A DNA stretch of 16,276 nt from GCA-2746235 sp049609225 (GCA_049609225.1 JBMYYH010000068.1:1-16276); one strand, 5' to 3'. Shown: positions 1-6,659, numbered from the stretch's first letter. Notes: generated by a model not told the origin, from the sequence alone. Numbers and translations: made by a program.

Positions 1-51
1 CAGCGTGACGATAGCTGGATGATTTGTACCCCGGGCGGCTACGACTGGTAA
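1..51 (+). CDS. C-terminal end of a pseudopilin-like protein (partial)
   Basis: An open frame enters from the left edge and ends at TAA (49-51), giving 16 residues that finish with PGGYDW. The next gene on the same strand ends with QGGYNW, and both tails fit the pattern W, five residues, GGY, D or N, W. This suggests a tandem paralogue of the pseudopilin-like gene at 153-659. A strong hairpin terminator follows directly, as expected after a real gene end. Only the tail is visible, so the family assignment rests on similarity to the neighbour alone. Confidence 0.5.
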   Translation, partial: QRDDSWMICTPGGYDW

Positions 52-76
52 CCCCTAGCGGCCTTGCCGCACCGAA

Positions 77-118
77 GAAACCGCCGACTTCCTCACGGGA
101 GTCGGCGGTTTCCCTTTT
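77..118 (+). terminator. Rho-independent terminator after the first pseudopilin-like gene
   Basis: A perfect 13-bp inverted repeat (arms 77-89 and 100-112, left arm GAAACCGCCGACT) encloses a 10-base loop and is followed by CCTTTTGG. It starts 26 bases after the upstream stop codon. The T tract is short, but the stem is long and GC-rich. It separates the two pseudopilin-like genes into different transcripts, unless there is readthrough. Confidence 0.8.
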
Positions 119-152
119 GGCACCGCCTTCCTTTGCCGATAAAGACAACAGC

Positions 153-659
153 ATGCGCCTTCGTCACGTCCCCTCCGTGACTCGATCTGGCTTCACTGTT
201 CTGGAGCTCCTGATCGTGGTCACCATCCTGGCCCTCCTGGCCGGCATCCTCGCTCCGATTCTGGACGAGGAAGCAGGTATTGCACGCGACGGACGTCGTG
301 CTTCGGATCTTCGCTCCATCGCAACCGCACTAGCCCACTACAAGGAGCAGAACGGTGGTTACCCGACGACTTCCGGAGTGTGGCAAGGCGATGCCGGTGG
401 CTACGGCAGCATGGGCTACGACGCTGCGGGATACATCCCAGGGCTGGTACCTGACTACCTTCCCTATCTGCCGAAGGATCCCGATGCGAATTATCCAGAT
501 TCCGGTACCGCTGGCTACATGTACCGCTCCGACGGCCACGACTTCAAGTTCGTGATCAATTCGACGCCGTCGACCTACTACGTGAGTAACCCCTTCTACG
601 ATCCGACCCGCCCCACTCTGGGATGGCAAGTGTCGTCGCAGGGTGGCTACAACTGGTAG
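153..659 (+). CDS. Type II secretion / type IV pilin-like protein (GspG-like pseudopilin)
   Basis: A 168-residue protein with a class III prepilin signal. After a basic leader comes SGFTVLELLIVV, with the expected Gly before the cleavage site, Phe at +1 and Glu at +5, then a hydrophobic helix to about residue 35. A prepilin peptidase would cleave after that Gly, and the helix would anchor the protein in the inner membrane or pack it in a pseudopilus. The globular part has GspG-like elements: a helix with ALAHYKEQNGGYP, then YLPKDPDANYP. The start at ATG 153 puts the signal 14 residues in. An in-frame start at 24 would add 43 residues translated from the terminator stem, so I rejected it. No clear ribosome binding site is visible. 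It resembles GspG, but the Tyr/Gly-rich middle and GGYNW tail are unusual. It could be a minor pilin rather than the major pseudopilin. Confidence 0.8.
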   Translation: MRLRHVPSVTRSGFTVLELLIVVTILALLAGILAPILDEEAGIARDGRRASDLRSIATALAHYKEQNGGYPTTSGVWQGDAGGYGSMGYDAAGYIPGLVPDYLPYLPKDPDANYPDSGTAGYMYRSDGHDFKFVINSTPSTYYVSNPFYDPTRPTLGWQVSSQGGYNW

Positions 660-725
660 TGGGGCCCTGCTGGGCTGGTGAGATATGAGGTGAAACGGTT
701 CTTGGGTAGATGACTATGCTTGGGC

Positions 726-1976
726 ATGGTTTTATCCAGCCTCCTACTGATACTGCTCCAGGCGCCTGAGGTGCCGCCGGATGTCGTGACCTTGAAGGGC
801 GACAAGACGGTGGAAGGGATTCTGCTTTATGCGGATCCGAAGGTGGTGGTCCTTGGGATCGAGGGCAAGGTGAAGGAGCTGAAGACGTCGAAGGTGGTGG
901 ATTTGGCGGGTCCGCGGATTTCTTATGCGGCTTATGTGAAGGAGTTGAAGTATGTCTATGGGGCGCGGGCGGAGGCGTCGGATGCGGCGGAGTTGGCGGT
1001 TTGGTGTGAGGAGGTTGGCTTATTGCGTGATGTGGAATTGCATTGGTGGCGTGCTTTGGATTTGGATCCGGAGTTCCTTGCGGCGCATGAAGCTTTGGGG
1101 CATAAACGAGATGGCGGGGAATGGCGCATCTCCACGGGTACTGGTGCGACCTTGCCGCTTAAGGAATACGAACAACGTTTGTTGGAGCGCGAGGAGTATT
1201 GGAAATTCAGCACGGCGCATTTCGATCTGCGTTCTTGCTCCACACTTTCCACCGCATTGCGCACGGCAGCAACCTTGGAGGTGCTCTATTTCCACTTCTA
1301 TGAACTGCTGCAACCGGTCGCGGCCTTCTATGAACTACGCGAACCGATCACGGTGTATGCGCATAAGGATCGCGAATCCGGTTATCCCGAAGTCGGCCCG
1401 ACCGTGCGCGGTTATTACGACATCGGCATCAATGCGATTCACACCTATCACCGCAGCACCGGCGAAGGTGTGAAGGTGGTGCAGCTGCATCGCCTGATCT
1501 CACACGCGCTGCAGTACCGCGCGGCCTTCGAACGCTCGAAGGGTGCGCCGGATCAATATCCGGGTTGGTTGTGGGAAGGCTTGTCGACTTACTTCGAGGC
1601 CTGCTACTTCCCCACCGATGGCGCGCCGGATTATCTACCCGACCGGCTCAACGGTCCGTGGATTACTTTGGTTTATAAGGCCGATCCGAAGGAACGCCAT
1701 GACATCCCGACCTTGCTTGCCTTCGAGCGCGAGAGCCTAGGGCAGCAACAGGATGCGCAGATGCTCTACGGCGAGGCCTATGCCCTGTGCTACTACTTGC
1801 TGCAGACCGAGGAGCTCGGCTATGTCGAATCCTTCCGCGATTATCTTCGGGATGCCTATAGCGGCCGCGGCGATGCATCCCGTTTCCGCAAGGCCTTCGG
1901 CAAGAAGACCATGAAGACCCTAGAAAAAGATTGGGCGACCTTCGTGGAGAAGGCCGCCCTAAGGTTGCAGCACTAA
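726..1976 (+). CDS. Exported DUF1570-like protein with a degenerate zincin (peptidase MA-type) domain
   Basis: 416 residues from ATG 726; a TTG at 720 would add two. Residues 1 to about 14 form a hydrophobic signal peptide or anchor. Then come a small beta-rich part (about 20-65) and a TPR-like helical stretch with LDLDPEFLAAHEALG (about 85-130). The C-terminal half resembles the gluzincin-fold DUF1570/peptidase MA group. It keeps WLWEGLSTYFE (281-291), which in active members carries the third zinc ligand. Where the family has HExxH, this protein has RLISH (256-260), so the first His and the catalytic Glu are gone. It is therefore probably not an active metalloprotease and may bind a partner or cell-wall component. 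The family call comes from remembered motifs and is moderate. The 5' third has strong G-over-C skew unlike the 3' part. The gene converges with fbaB, with stops 23 bases apart. Confidence 0.7.
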   Translation: MVLSSLLLILLQAPEVPPDVVTLKGDKTVEGILLYADPKVVVLGIEGKVKELKTSKVVDLAGPRISYAAYVKELKYVYGARAEASDAAELAVWCEEVGLLRDVELHWWRALDLDPEFLAAHEALGHKRDGGEWRISTGTGATLPLKEYEQRLLEREEYWKFSTAHFDLRSCSTLSTALRTAATLEVLYFHFYELLQPVAAFYELREPITVYAHKDRESGYPEVGPTVRGYYDIGINAIHTYHRSTGEGVKVVQLHRLISHALQYRAAFERSKGAPDQYPGWLWEGLSTYFEACYFPTDGAPDYLPDRLNGPWITLVYKADPKERHDIPTLLAFERESLGQQQDAQMLYGEAYALCYYLLQTEELGYVESFRDYLRDAYSGRGDASRFRKAFGKKTMKTLEKDWATFVEKAALRLQH

Positions 1977-1999
1977 GCTGCGGATCTTGCTCTACCTGC

Positions 2000-3064
2000 T
2001 TAGGCGATGGTGACGTCGTCGCAGAGGTAGACATCCTGAATCGCATTCAGGAGCTCCACACCTTCTGCCATCGGCTTCTGGAAAGCCTTACGACCGGAGA
2101 TCAAACCCATACCACCGGCGCGCTTGTTGACCACTGCGGTCTCGACGGCTTGGGCGAGGTCGTTGGCGCCGGAAGCGCCACCGGAGTTGATCAGGCCCGA
2201 ACGACCCATGTAGCAGTTGGCCAGCTGGTAACGGCACATGTCGACCGGGTGATCGCTCGACAGTTCACCGTAGACCTTGTCGTGGGTCTTACCGAAACCG
2301 ATGTCGGTGAAGCCTGGGTTGTTCTTGGTCGGCAGCTTCTGCTTGATGATGTCGGCCTGAATAGTGACACCAAGGTGGTTGGCCTGACCAGTGAGGTCGG
2401 CGGCATCGTGGTAATCGACGCCATCTTTCTTAAAGCCACTGTTACGCAGGTAGCACCACAGGACGGTTGCCATACCGAGCTCATGCGCGCGCGCGAAAGC
2501 TTCGGCCACTTCCTGGATCTGACGACGCGACTCGTGGCTACCGAAGTAGATGGTCGCACCGACGGCCTGTGCACCCATGTCGAAGGCCTGGTCGACCGAA
2601 GCGAACATGGTCTGATCGTAGAAGTTCGGGTAACTCAGGATCTCGTTGTGGTTCAACTTGACCATGAACGGGATCTTGTGCGCGTACTTGCGCGACACCG
2701 AACCCAACACGCCGAGGGTGGAACAGACCGCGTTGCAGCCGCCTTCGATAGCGAGCTCGACGATCTTGGCCGGATCGAAGTAGTCGGCGTTCGGCGCGAA
2801 GGAAGCGGCGCCGGTGTGCTCGATACCCTGGTCGACAGGAAGGATGGAAACATAACCAGTTCCACCGAGACGGCCATGCTTCAACATCGAAGCGAGTCCA
2901 CCCAAAGCGCGGGTCGGACGATCACTCTGGCTGTGCACCGTGTCGAGCCAGTTGGGGCCCGGAAGGTACAGACGCTCCTTCGAAATCGTGGAGCAGGTAT
3001 GGCCGAGAAGGGACTCGGCTTGATCGCCGAGGAGAGATTGAATGTCGGAGTAGGAAGCGCTCAT
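2000..3064 (-). CDS. fbaB: Class I fructose-bisphosphate aldolase, FbaB (DhnA) type
   Basis: 354 residues, close in length and sequence to E. coli FbaB along its whole length. It catalyses reversible cleavage of fructose 1,6-bisphosphate to dihydroxyacetone phosphate and glyceraldehyde 3-phosphate in the cytoplasm (glycolysis and gluconeogenesis) by Schiff-base chemistry. Visible landmarks are SILPVDQGIEH (73-83), KLNHNE (136-141), the KKDGVDYH segment (212-219), the presumed Schiff-base Lys241 in ADIIKQK, and the C-terminal NKRAGGMGLI and GRKAF motifs. The start at ATG 3064 gives MSASYSDIQSLLG, which lines up with the start of E. coli FbaB. The frame stays open upstream, but the extension to 3223 would run into the neighbouring gene. 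No Shine-Dalgarno sequence is visible; the upstream strand is pyrimidine-rich. It stands alone, divergent from the esterase. Confidence 0.95.
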   Translation of the reverse strand: MSASYSDIQSLLGDQAESLLGHTCSTISKERLYLPGPNWLDTVHSQSDRPTRALGGLASMLKHGRLGGTGYVSILPVDQGIEHTGAASFAPNADYFDPAKIVELAIEGGCNAVCSTLGVLGSVSRKYAHKIPFMVKLNHNEILSYPNFYDQTMFASVDQAFDMGAQAVGATIYFGSHESRRQIQEVAEAFARAHELGMATVLWCYLRNSGFKKDGVDYHDAADLTGQANHLGVTIQADIIKQKLPTKNNPGFTDIGFGKTHDKVYGELSSDHPVDMCRYQLANCYMGRSGLINSGGASGANDLAQAVETAVVNKRAGGMGLISGRKAFQKPMAEGVELLNAIQDVYLCDDVTIA

Positions 3065-3164
3065 CAGTCGTGTAGACGGGGGTGAGGGGGCGCACAGGAT
3101 AACGAAGCCCCCAAAAACGCCCAAATTGCCGCAACTACGGGCAATCTCGGTGGTTCTATTCCAT
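3065..3164. promoter_or_regulatory. Divergent intergenic region of fbaB and the esterase, with a small inverted repeat
   Basis: This 100-base stretch must hold the promoters or leaders of both divergent genes. It contains an inverted repeat, ATTGCC (3125-3130) and GGCAAT (3140-3145), with a 9-base spacer, placed about 20 bases before the esterase start. It also has C/G runs near 3077-3086 and 3109-3113. I saw no convincing -35/-10 pair and no Shine-Dalgarno sequence for either gene. An operator role for the repeat is a guess. Confidence 0.3.
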
Positions 3165-4088
3165 ATGCGCCCCATCCTCCCCATCAGTCTCGCGCTAGGC
3201 CTCTTTTTCGTCGTAGGCCCCACCCCAGCAAGCCTCCGTACAGGCTCTACCCCCGCTGCAGCCCCTCCGATGCAGCTACGCTCGGTCCAAAGTAGCGGCC
3301 TGACGCGTTGGTACCGCGTGCACGAGCCAGATGACTACAACCCCGCAGAGCCGACCCCGGTGGTCCTGGCCTTCCATGGTGGCGGTGGCAATGCACGTCA
3401 GTTCGCGGATCAATCCGAGCTACACATCACCGCCGACGCTGAGGATTTCCTGCTCGTGTTCCCGGAAGGCACCGGCGCCGTGGGTGGCCCTCCCCTCTAC
3501 CTGCTCGAGACTTGGAATGCAGGCAACTGCTGCGGCTATGCCCAACAGAATGGCATCGACGATGTCCAGTTCACGCGCGACATGGTGGCGGCTTTGGCAG
3601 GCGAATGGAATGTGGCTTTGGATCACGTCTATGCGACTGGTCATTCCAATGGCGGCATGATGGCTTATCGACTCGGCATGGAAGCGCCGGATCTGGTCGC
3701 TGCGATTGGGCCGAATGCCGCGGCGCGTGGCATCGACGGATTGCCAGCTTCCGAAGTGCCGGTCTTGGTGATGCACGGCAAGTTGGATTTCAATGTGCCC
3801 TTTCAAGGTGGGGTTGGCGTCGGGCCGAGCGGGACGGACTATCGAAGTCAGCAAGACAGCCTGCGTCCCTTCGCAATTGCCAATGGGGCGACCGGTCTGC
3901 AGTTGGCAGAAGTGCGTGGAGAAGCCAAGCGTTATGAGAGCACCGGAACGTCGAGCGCTCCTATCTATTATTGGTGGCTCAAAGATGGCGGACACAGTTG
4001 GCCGGGGCATAGTTCGGCGATTGGAGATCCCGTCAACATGGACATCGACGCCAACGTCGAGCTGTGGAATTTCTTCTCGCAATTCTAA
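3165..4088 (+). CDS. Secreted alpha/beta hydrolase, PHB depolymerase / feruloyl esterase-like (CE1/LpqC type)
   Basis: 307 residues from ATG 3165, with a signal peptide at about 1-22 (hydrophobic SLALGLFFVV), so it probably acts outside the cytoplasmic membrane. The catalytic triad is visible: nucleophile Ser161 in GHSNGG, Asp208 in HGKLDFNVPF, and His277 in GGHSWPG. The HGGGG loop (71-75) would form the oxyanion hole. GNCCGYA (120-126) is a typical element of this esterase group. Family members hydrolyse ester bonds in polyhydroxyalkanoates or aromatic-ester decorations of plant or algal polysaccharides. The substrate cannot be told from sequence. No carbohydrate-binding domain is attached. 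An in-frame upstream start at 3126 would add 13 residues in front of the signal peptide and was not chosen. It appears monocistronic, between divergent fbaB and the mrp operon. Confidence 0.85.
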   Translation: MRPILPISLALGLFFVVGPTPASLRTGSTPAAAPPMQLRSVQSSGLTRWYRVHEPDDYNPAEPTPVVLAFHGGGGNARQFADQSELHITADAEDFLLVFPEGTGAVGGPPLYLLETWNAGNCCGYAQQNGIDDVQFTRDMVAALAGEWNVALDHVYATGHSNGGMMAYRLGMEAPDLVAAIGPNAAARGIDGLPASEVPVLVMHGKLDFNVPFQGGVGVGPSGTDYRSQQDSLRPFAIANGATGLQLAEVRGEAKRYESTGTSSAPIYYWWLKDGGHSWPGHSSAIGDPVNMDIDANVELWNFFSQF

Positions 4089-4105
4089 GGTAATCCACCA
4101 GCCGA

Positions 4106-4125
4106 GGGCGCCTAGAGAAGCGCCC
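4106..4125 (+). terminator. Possible weak terminator hairpin after the esterase
   Basis: GGGCGC (4106-4111) and GCGCCC (4120-4125) form a 6-bp GC stem with an 8-base loop, 17 bases after the esterase stop. No T tract follows, so intrinsic termination is uncertain. It may be a Rho-assisted or merely stabilising hairpin. Confidence 0.3.
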
Positions 4126-4191
4126 CATGAACCCCATCCTGACGGGCCCCTAAGCCCCTTTGGATGTGCCCGGTTTCAGTTTCCCGGACCT

Positions 4192-4209
4192 CAGGATTCC
4201 TGTATCCTG
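4192..4209. promoter_or_regulatory. Inverted repeat upstream of the mrp operon (possible operator)
   Basis: CAGGAT (4192-4197) and ATCCTG (4204-4209) are perfect 6-bp arms around a 6-base spacer, ending 41 bases before the mrpE start. The gap 4089-4250 must contain the operon promoter. TATCCT at 4203-4208 is a weak -10-like match inside the dyad, but no good -35 is present. The position suits regulation of mrp, though arms this short can occur by chance. Confidence 0.25.
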
Positions 4210-4250
4210 CGCCGGACCGCGCGGCCTTTTCCCTGCCAGTGGCTGCGGCC

Positions 4251-4718
4251 ATGTACTACCTCTTCCTCACCCTCTTCCTGGTCCTCTTCTGGACCCTGCT
4301 GTCTGGGCATTTCTCCGCCCTACTGCTCAGCATGGGAGTGGTGTCGTCCATCCTGGTGGTGTGGTTCCTGCGGCGGATGGACAAGGTCGATGGAGAGGTC
4401 AGTTTCATGCGGCCCAGCATCGCGCTGGGCACCTTCCTCGGATGGCTTTTCCTCGAGGTCGTGCGCGCCAACATCGATGTGGCTCGCCGCGTTTGGGATC
4501 CGAAGCTACCGATCGCACCACGCACGGTGAAGATCAAGCCGAAGACCACGAATTCGCTGAACAAGACCCTCTACGCCAACTCGATCACCTTGACTCCCGG
4601 CACGCTGACCACGCATGCCGAACAGGATCACTTCCTGGTGCACTGTCTTACCGAGCAGCACGCTGACGATCTCCAGTCCGGCAGGATGGAAGATCGGATC
4701 CATTCGCTAGTCCTCTGA
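4251..4718 (+). CDS. mrpE: Mrp-type Na+/H+ antiporter subunit E
   Basis: 155 residues, the usual size for MrpE/MnhE. Two to three hydrophobic segments at the N-terminus (about 2-36 and 55-72) are followed by a cytoplasmic domain. The family pattern is visible: W-x-L-L-S-G-H in the first helix, ARRVWDP, then SLNKTLYANSITLTPGTLT with a mostly hydrophilic C-terminal part. In the Mrp complex MrpE is a small subunit at the edge of the hetero-oligomer and is needed for full assembly or activity. The start at ATG 4251 places the membrane helix at the N-terminus. An in-frame ATG at 4164 would add 29 unlikely residues. It has no clear Shine-Dalgarno sequence. It is the first gene of the operon and ends 2 bases before mrpF. 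Confidence 0.9.
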   Translation: MYYLFLTLFLVLFWTLLSGHFSALLLSMGVVSSILVVWFLRRMDKVDGEVSFMRPSIALGTFLGWLFLEVVRANIDVARRVWDPKLPIAPRTVKIKPKTTNSLNKTLYANSITLTPGTLTTHAEQDHFLVHCLTEQHADDLQSGRMEDRIHSLVL

Positions 4719-4720
4719 TC

Positions 4721-5011
4721 ATGTTCCTCGTAGCGGCGTTTGCCATCCTGGTCGCGATGGCCATGGCTTTGGTCCGAGCCTGTCTCGGCCCGACGGCCCA
4801 GGACCGCATGCTCGCGAGTTCGAACATCGGTGCCTACGCCGTGCTGTTGATTGCCGTCGCAGGCTCCTACTTGGAGTGGAACAGTTTCGTCGACATCGCA
4901 TTGCTGTACGCGATGGTCAGTTTCGTCACGACCATTGCGATCATGCGGTTCTTCGATCATGACCAGGATTCCGAACCGGAATCGACGCAGCCGCAGGAGG
5001 AGGGTTCATGA
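4721..5011 (+). CDS. mrpF: Mrp-type Na+/H+ antiporter subunit F
   Basis: 96 residues with three membrane helices (about 2-20, 34-51, 56-76), matching MrpF/MnhF in size and order. The loop after helix 1 holds GPTAQDRMLASSN, the family signature GPT-x-x-DR. Helix 3 begins FVDIALLYAMVSF, the conserved xDIAL-x-xAL motif. Family knowledge makes it a small structural subunit of the Mrp membrane complex. The C-terminus is acidic. It starts 2 bases after the mrpE stop without an obvious ribosome binding site, so it is probably translationally coupled. It overlaps mrpG by 4 bases (ATGA). Confidence 0.9.
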   Translation: MFLVAAFAILVAMAMALVRACLGPTAQDRMLASSNIGAYAVLLIAVAGSYLEWNSFVDIALLYAMVSFVTTIAIMRFFDHDQDSEPESTQPQEEGS

Positions 5012-5322
5012 GCATCCTTCTCGACATCCTCAGTTGGATCTTCTTTGTTGCCGGTGGTTTCCTATGCATCACCAGTAGCCTCGGGTTGTTGCGTTTCCCC
5101 GATTTCTATTCGCGGGTGCACGCAGCTGGCCTGGCCGCCACCCTGGGCGGACCGTTCATCCTGTTCGGCGTCATGCTGCAGACGGGTTGGACCCTCGATA
5201 CGGTCAAATTGCTGTTGATCACGGTGTTCTTGATCGCCACCGGACCCACCGGCACCCACGCCATGGTGAAGGCATCCTTGGCACAGGAAAAACATGAGGA
5301 GGAGGAAGCATCGAAGTCCTGA
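5008..5322 (+). CDS. mrpG: Mrp-type Na+/H+ antiporter subunit G
   Basis: 104 residues with three membrane helices (about 6-26, 42-60, 66-84). The loop GLLRFPDFYSRVHAAG is the hallmark of MrpG/MnhG/PhaG. The C-terminus is an acidic and basic cytoplasmic tail (KHEEEEASKS). MrpG is a required small subunit of the complex. A strong AGGAGGAGGG Shine-Dalgarno lies just upstream of ATG 5008, and the start overlaps the mrpF stop as ATGA. The GA-rich codons of its Glu-rich tail (5297-5306) double as the ribosome binding site of the next gene. Confidence 0.93.
   Translation: MSILLDILSWIFFVAGGFLCITSSLGLLRFPDFYSRVHAAGLAATLGGPFILFGVMLQTGWTLDTVKLLLITVFLIATGPTGTHAMVKASLAQEKHEEEEASKS
5297..5312 (+). promoter_or_regulatory. 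Shine-Dalgarno and probable non-canonical ATC start of the fused mrpA/B gene
   Basis: AGGAGGAGGA (5297-5306) lies inside the end of mrpG and is followed by AGC and ATC (5310-5312). In this frame the only codons before TTG 5346 that might initiate are ATC 5310, CTG 5319, ATT 5322, CTG 5334 and CTG 5337. The predicted peptide from ATC runs (M)EVLIPLALLTLLVV, a normal MbhD-type first helix. Starting at TTG 5346 leaves only MVVTASVAI before the polar RQTD. An original ATG mutated or misread as ATC is an alternative. Confidence 0.45.
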
Positions 5323-6290
5323 TTCCTCTCGCCCTGCTGACCCTATTGGTGGTCACAGCTTCGGTTGCCATCCGTCAGACGGACCTGTTCGCGGTGGTGA
5401 TGCTGTTCGGCACCTACAGCTTCCTGATCGCGCTCCTCTTCATGGAGCTCGATGCGGTGGATGTCGCCTTCACCGAGGCCTCGATTGGAACCGGCATCGG
5501 CACCGTCTTGATGCTGAGTACTTTGCGTCGGGTTGGGCGTCATGAGAAACGGCACCGACGTTATCCCTTGATCGCTCTTGGTGTGGTCCTCGCGACCGGT
5601 GCTGCACTGTTCTACGGACTCAGTGATATCCCGAGCTTCGGCGATCCGAATGCGCCGATCCATCAACATGTAGCCCCGCGCTACATCGCCTCGCATGAAT
5701 CCGAGGTTGGTGTCCCGAACCTCGTCACCGCCGTACTCGCCACCTTCCGCGGTCACGATACGCTCGGCGAGACCACCGTGATCCTGATGGCAGGTTTGTC
5801 GGTGTTCCTGCTCCTGGGCCTGCGCGACCATGGCCCCGTGCGCTCCACCCGCCCCGCCATCGGCGACACCCTGGTCCTGCGCGTGGTGGTCAAGGTACTG
5901 ATCGCCTTCCTGCTGCTGTTCGCACTCTACGTGCAGTTCCACGGCGACTACGGCGCCGGCGGTGGCTTCCAAGCAGGCGTGATTTTCGCGACGGCCTTCC
6001 TGGTCTACGACTTGGTGTTCGGCGTCAACGACATGCGTCGGGTATTGCCGCTGCGTTGGTTGCCACGACTCGCAGTCATAGGAGCCTTGCTTTACTTAGG
6101 CACTGGAGTGGCATCGATGCTGCTCGGCGGCAACTTCCTCGACTACGACAAACTCGCTGCGGATCCCGTCGCGGGCCAGCATCTCGGCATCCTCGTGATC
6201 GAGGCCGGCGTCGGCATCACGGTGTTCGCCTCGATCCTTCTCATCGCCTATGCCTTCTCGGGCATCCGCAAATCCCAGCCCCAGGACTGA
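5310..6290 (+). CDS. mrpB: Fused Mrp antiporter subunit: MrpA C-terminal half (MbhD/MbhE-like) plus MrpB (MnhB)
   Basis: About 326 residues if translation starts at ATC 5310. The first conventional start, TTG 5346, gives 314 but removes most of membrane helix 1. Domains in order (326 numbering): MbhD/DUF4040-like 1-75 with DAVDVAFTEASIG (48-60); MbhE-like about 85-170 with FRGHDTLGETTV (146-157); MnhB about 185-315 with HGDYGAGGGFQAG (211-223). In group 1 Mrp systems the first two domains are the C-terminal half of MrpA, and MrpB is separate. Here they are joined and detached from the NuoL-like part. In Mrp/Mbh structures these parts form the presumed ion-translocation region between antiporter modules. 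The gene overlaps mrpG by about 13 bases. A GAGGAGGA ribosome binding site sits 4 bases before ATC 5310. Domain calls are firm; the start is not. Confidence 0.87.
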   Translation: MEVLIPLALLTLLVVTASVAIRQTDLFAVVMLFGTYSFLIALLFMELDAVDVAFTEASIGTGIGTVLMLSTLRRVGRHEKRHRRYPLIALGVVLATGAALFYGLSDIPSFGDPNAPIHQHVAPRYIASHESEVGVPNLVTAVLATFRGHDTLGETTVILMAGLSVFLLLGLRDHGPVRSTRPAIGDTLVLRVVVKVLIAFLLLFALYVQFHGDYGAGGGFQAGVIFATAFLVYDLVFGVNDMRRVLPLRWLPRLAVIGALLYLGTGVASMLLGGNFLDYDKLAADPVAGQHLGILVIEAGVGITVFASILLIAYAFSGIRKSQPQD

Positions 6291-6293
6291 TCG

Positions 6294-6656
6294 ATGCTGC
6301 ACTACGTCGTAGCCGTGTTCCTGATGATGGCGGGTTTCTACATCGTCATCGCGCAGGGCAACCTGGTGAAGAAGGTGATCGGGATCAACATGTTGCAGAC
6401 TTCGGTCTTCCTCCTGTTCATCACCATGGCCAAGGTGGATGGTGGCACAGCGCCGATCGTCACCGAAGCGGGCGGCCCCTATTCCAACCCCCTACCGCAC
6501 GCCCTCATGCTGACGGCGATCGTGGTGGGCATCGCCACTACCGCAGTCGGTTTGGCATTGGTCGTGCGCATCCACGATGCTTACGGCACCATCGAAGAGG
6601 AAGACCTGCAGGATCTTGATCATCCCGAGGATGGTTACATGGAGGAGGAGTGGTAA
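6294..6656 (+). CDS. mrpC: Mrp-type Na+/H+ antiporter subunit C (NuoK-like)
   Basis: 120 residues with three membrane helices (about 2-20, 28-46, 68-92), the length of MrpC/MnhC. Family features seen are GNLVKKVIGINMLQTSVFLLF and the conserved segment NPLPHALMLTAIVVGIATTAV, as in MrpC and NuoK. The tail is acidic. In the complex it is homologous to NuoK and sits beside the antiporter-like subunits, contributing to the ion path. It starts 3 bases after the upstream stop, with only a weak AGGA as binding site, and ends 3 bases before the first mrpD. Confidence 0.93.
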   Translation: MLHYVVAVFLMMAGFYIVIAQGNLVKKVIGINMLQTSVFLLFITMAKVDGGTAPIVTEAGGPYSNPLPHALMLTAIVVGIATTAVGLALVVRIHDAYGTIEEEDLQDLDHPEDGYMEEEW

Positions 6657-6659
6657 GCC

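Noticed and set aside
24..152. N-terminal extension of the pseudopilin-like gene from a start at 24
   Set aside because: It would translate through the terminator stem and overlap the previous gene. ATG 153 puts the prepilin signal at the normal distance.
1967..1981. GCAGC-ACTAA-GCTGC hairpin over the stop codon of the DUF1570-like gene as a terminator
   Set aside because: It has only 5 bp, overlaps the coding end and lacks a T tract. It could help termination between the convergent genes but is too weak to call.
1931..3085. Long plus-strand open frame (384 codons) opposite the aldolase
   Set aside because: It is exactly antisense to fbaB, whose protein is conserved along its full length. 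The antisense protein resembles no family and simply mirrors the codon pattern.
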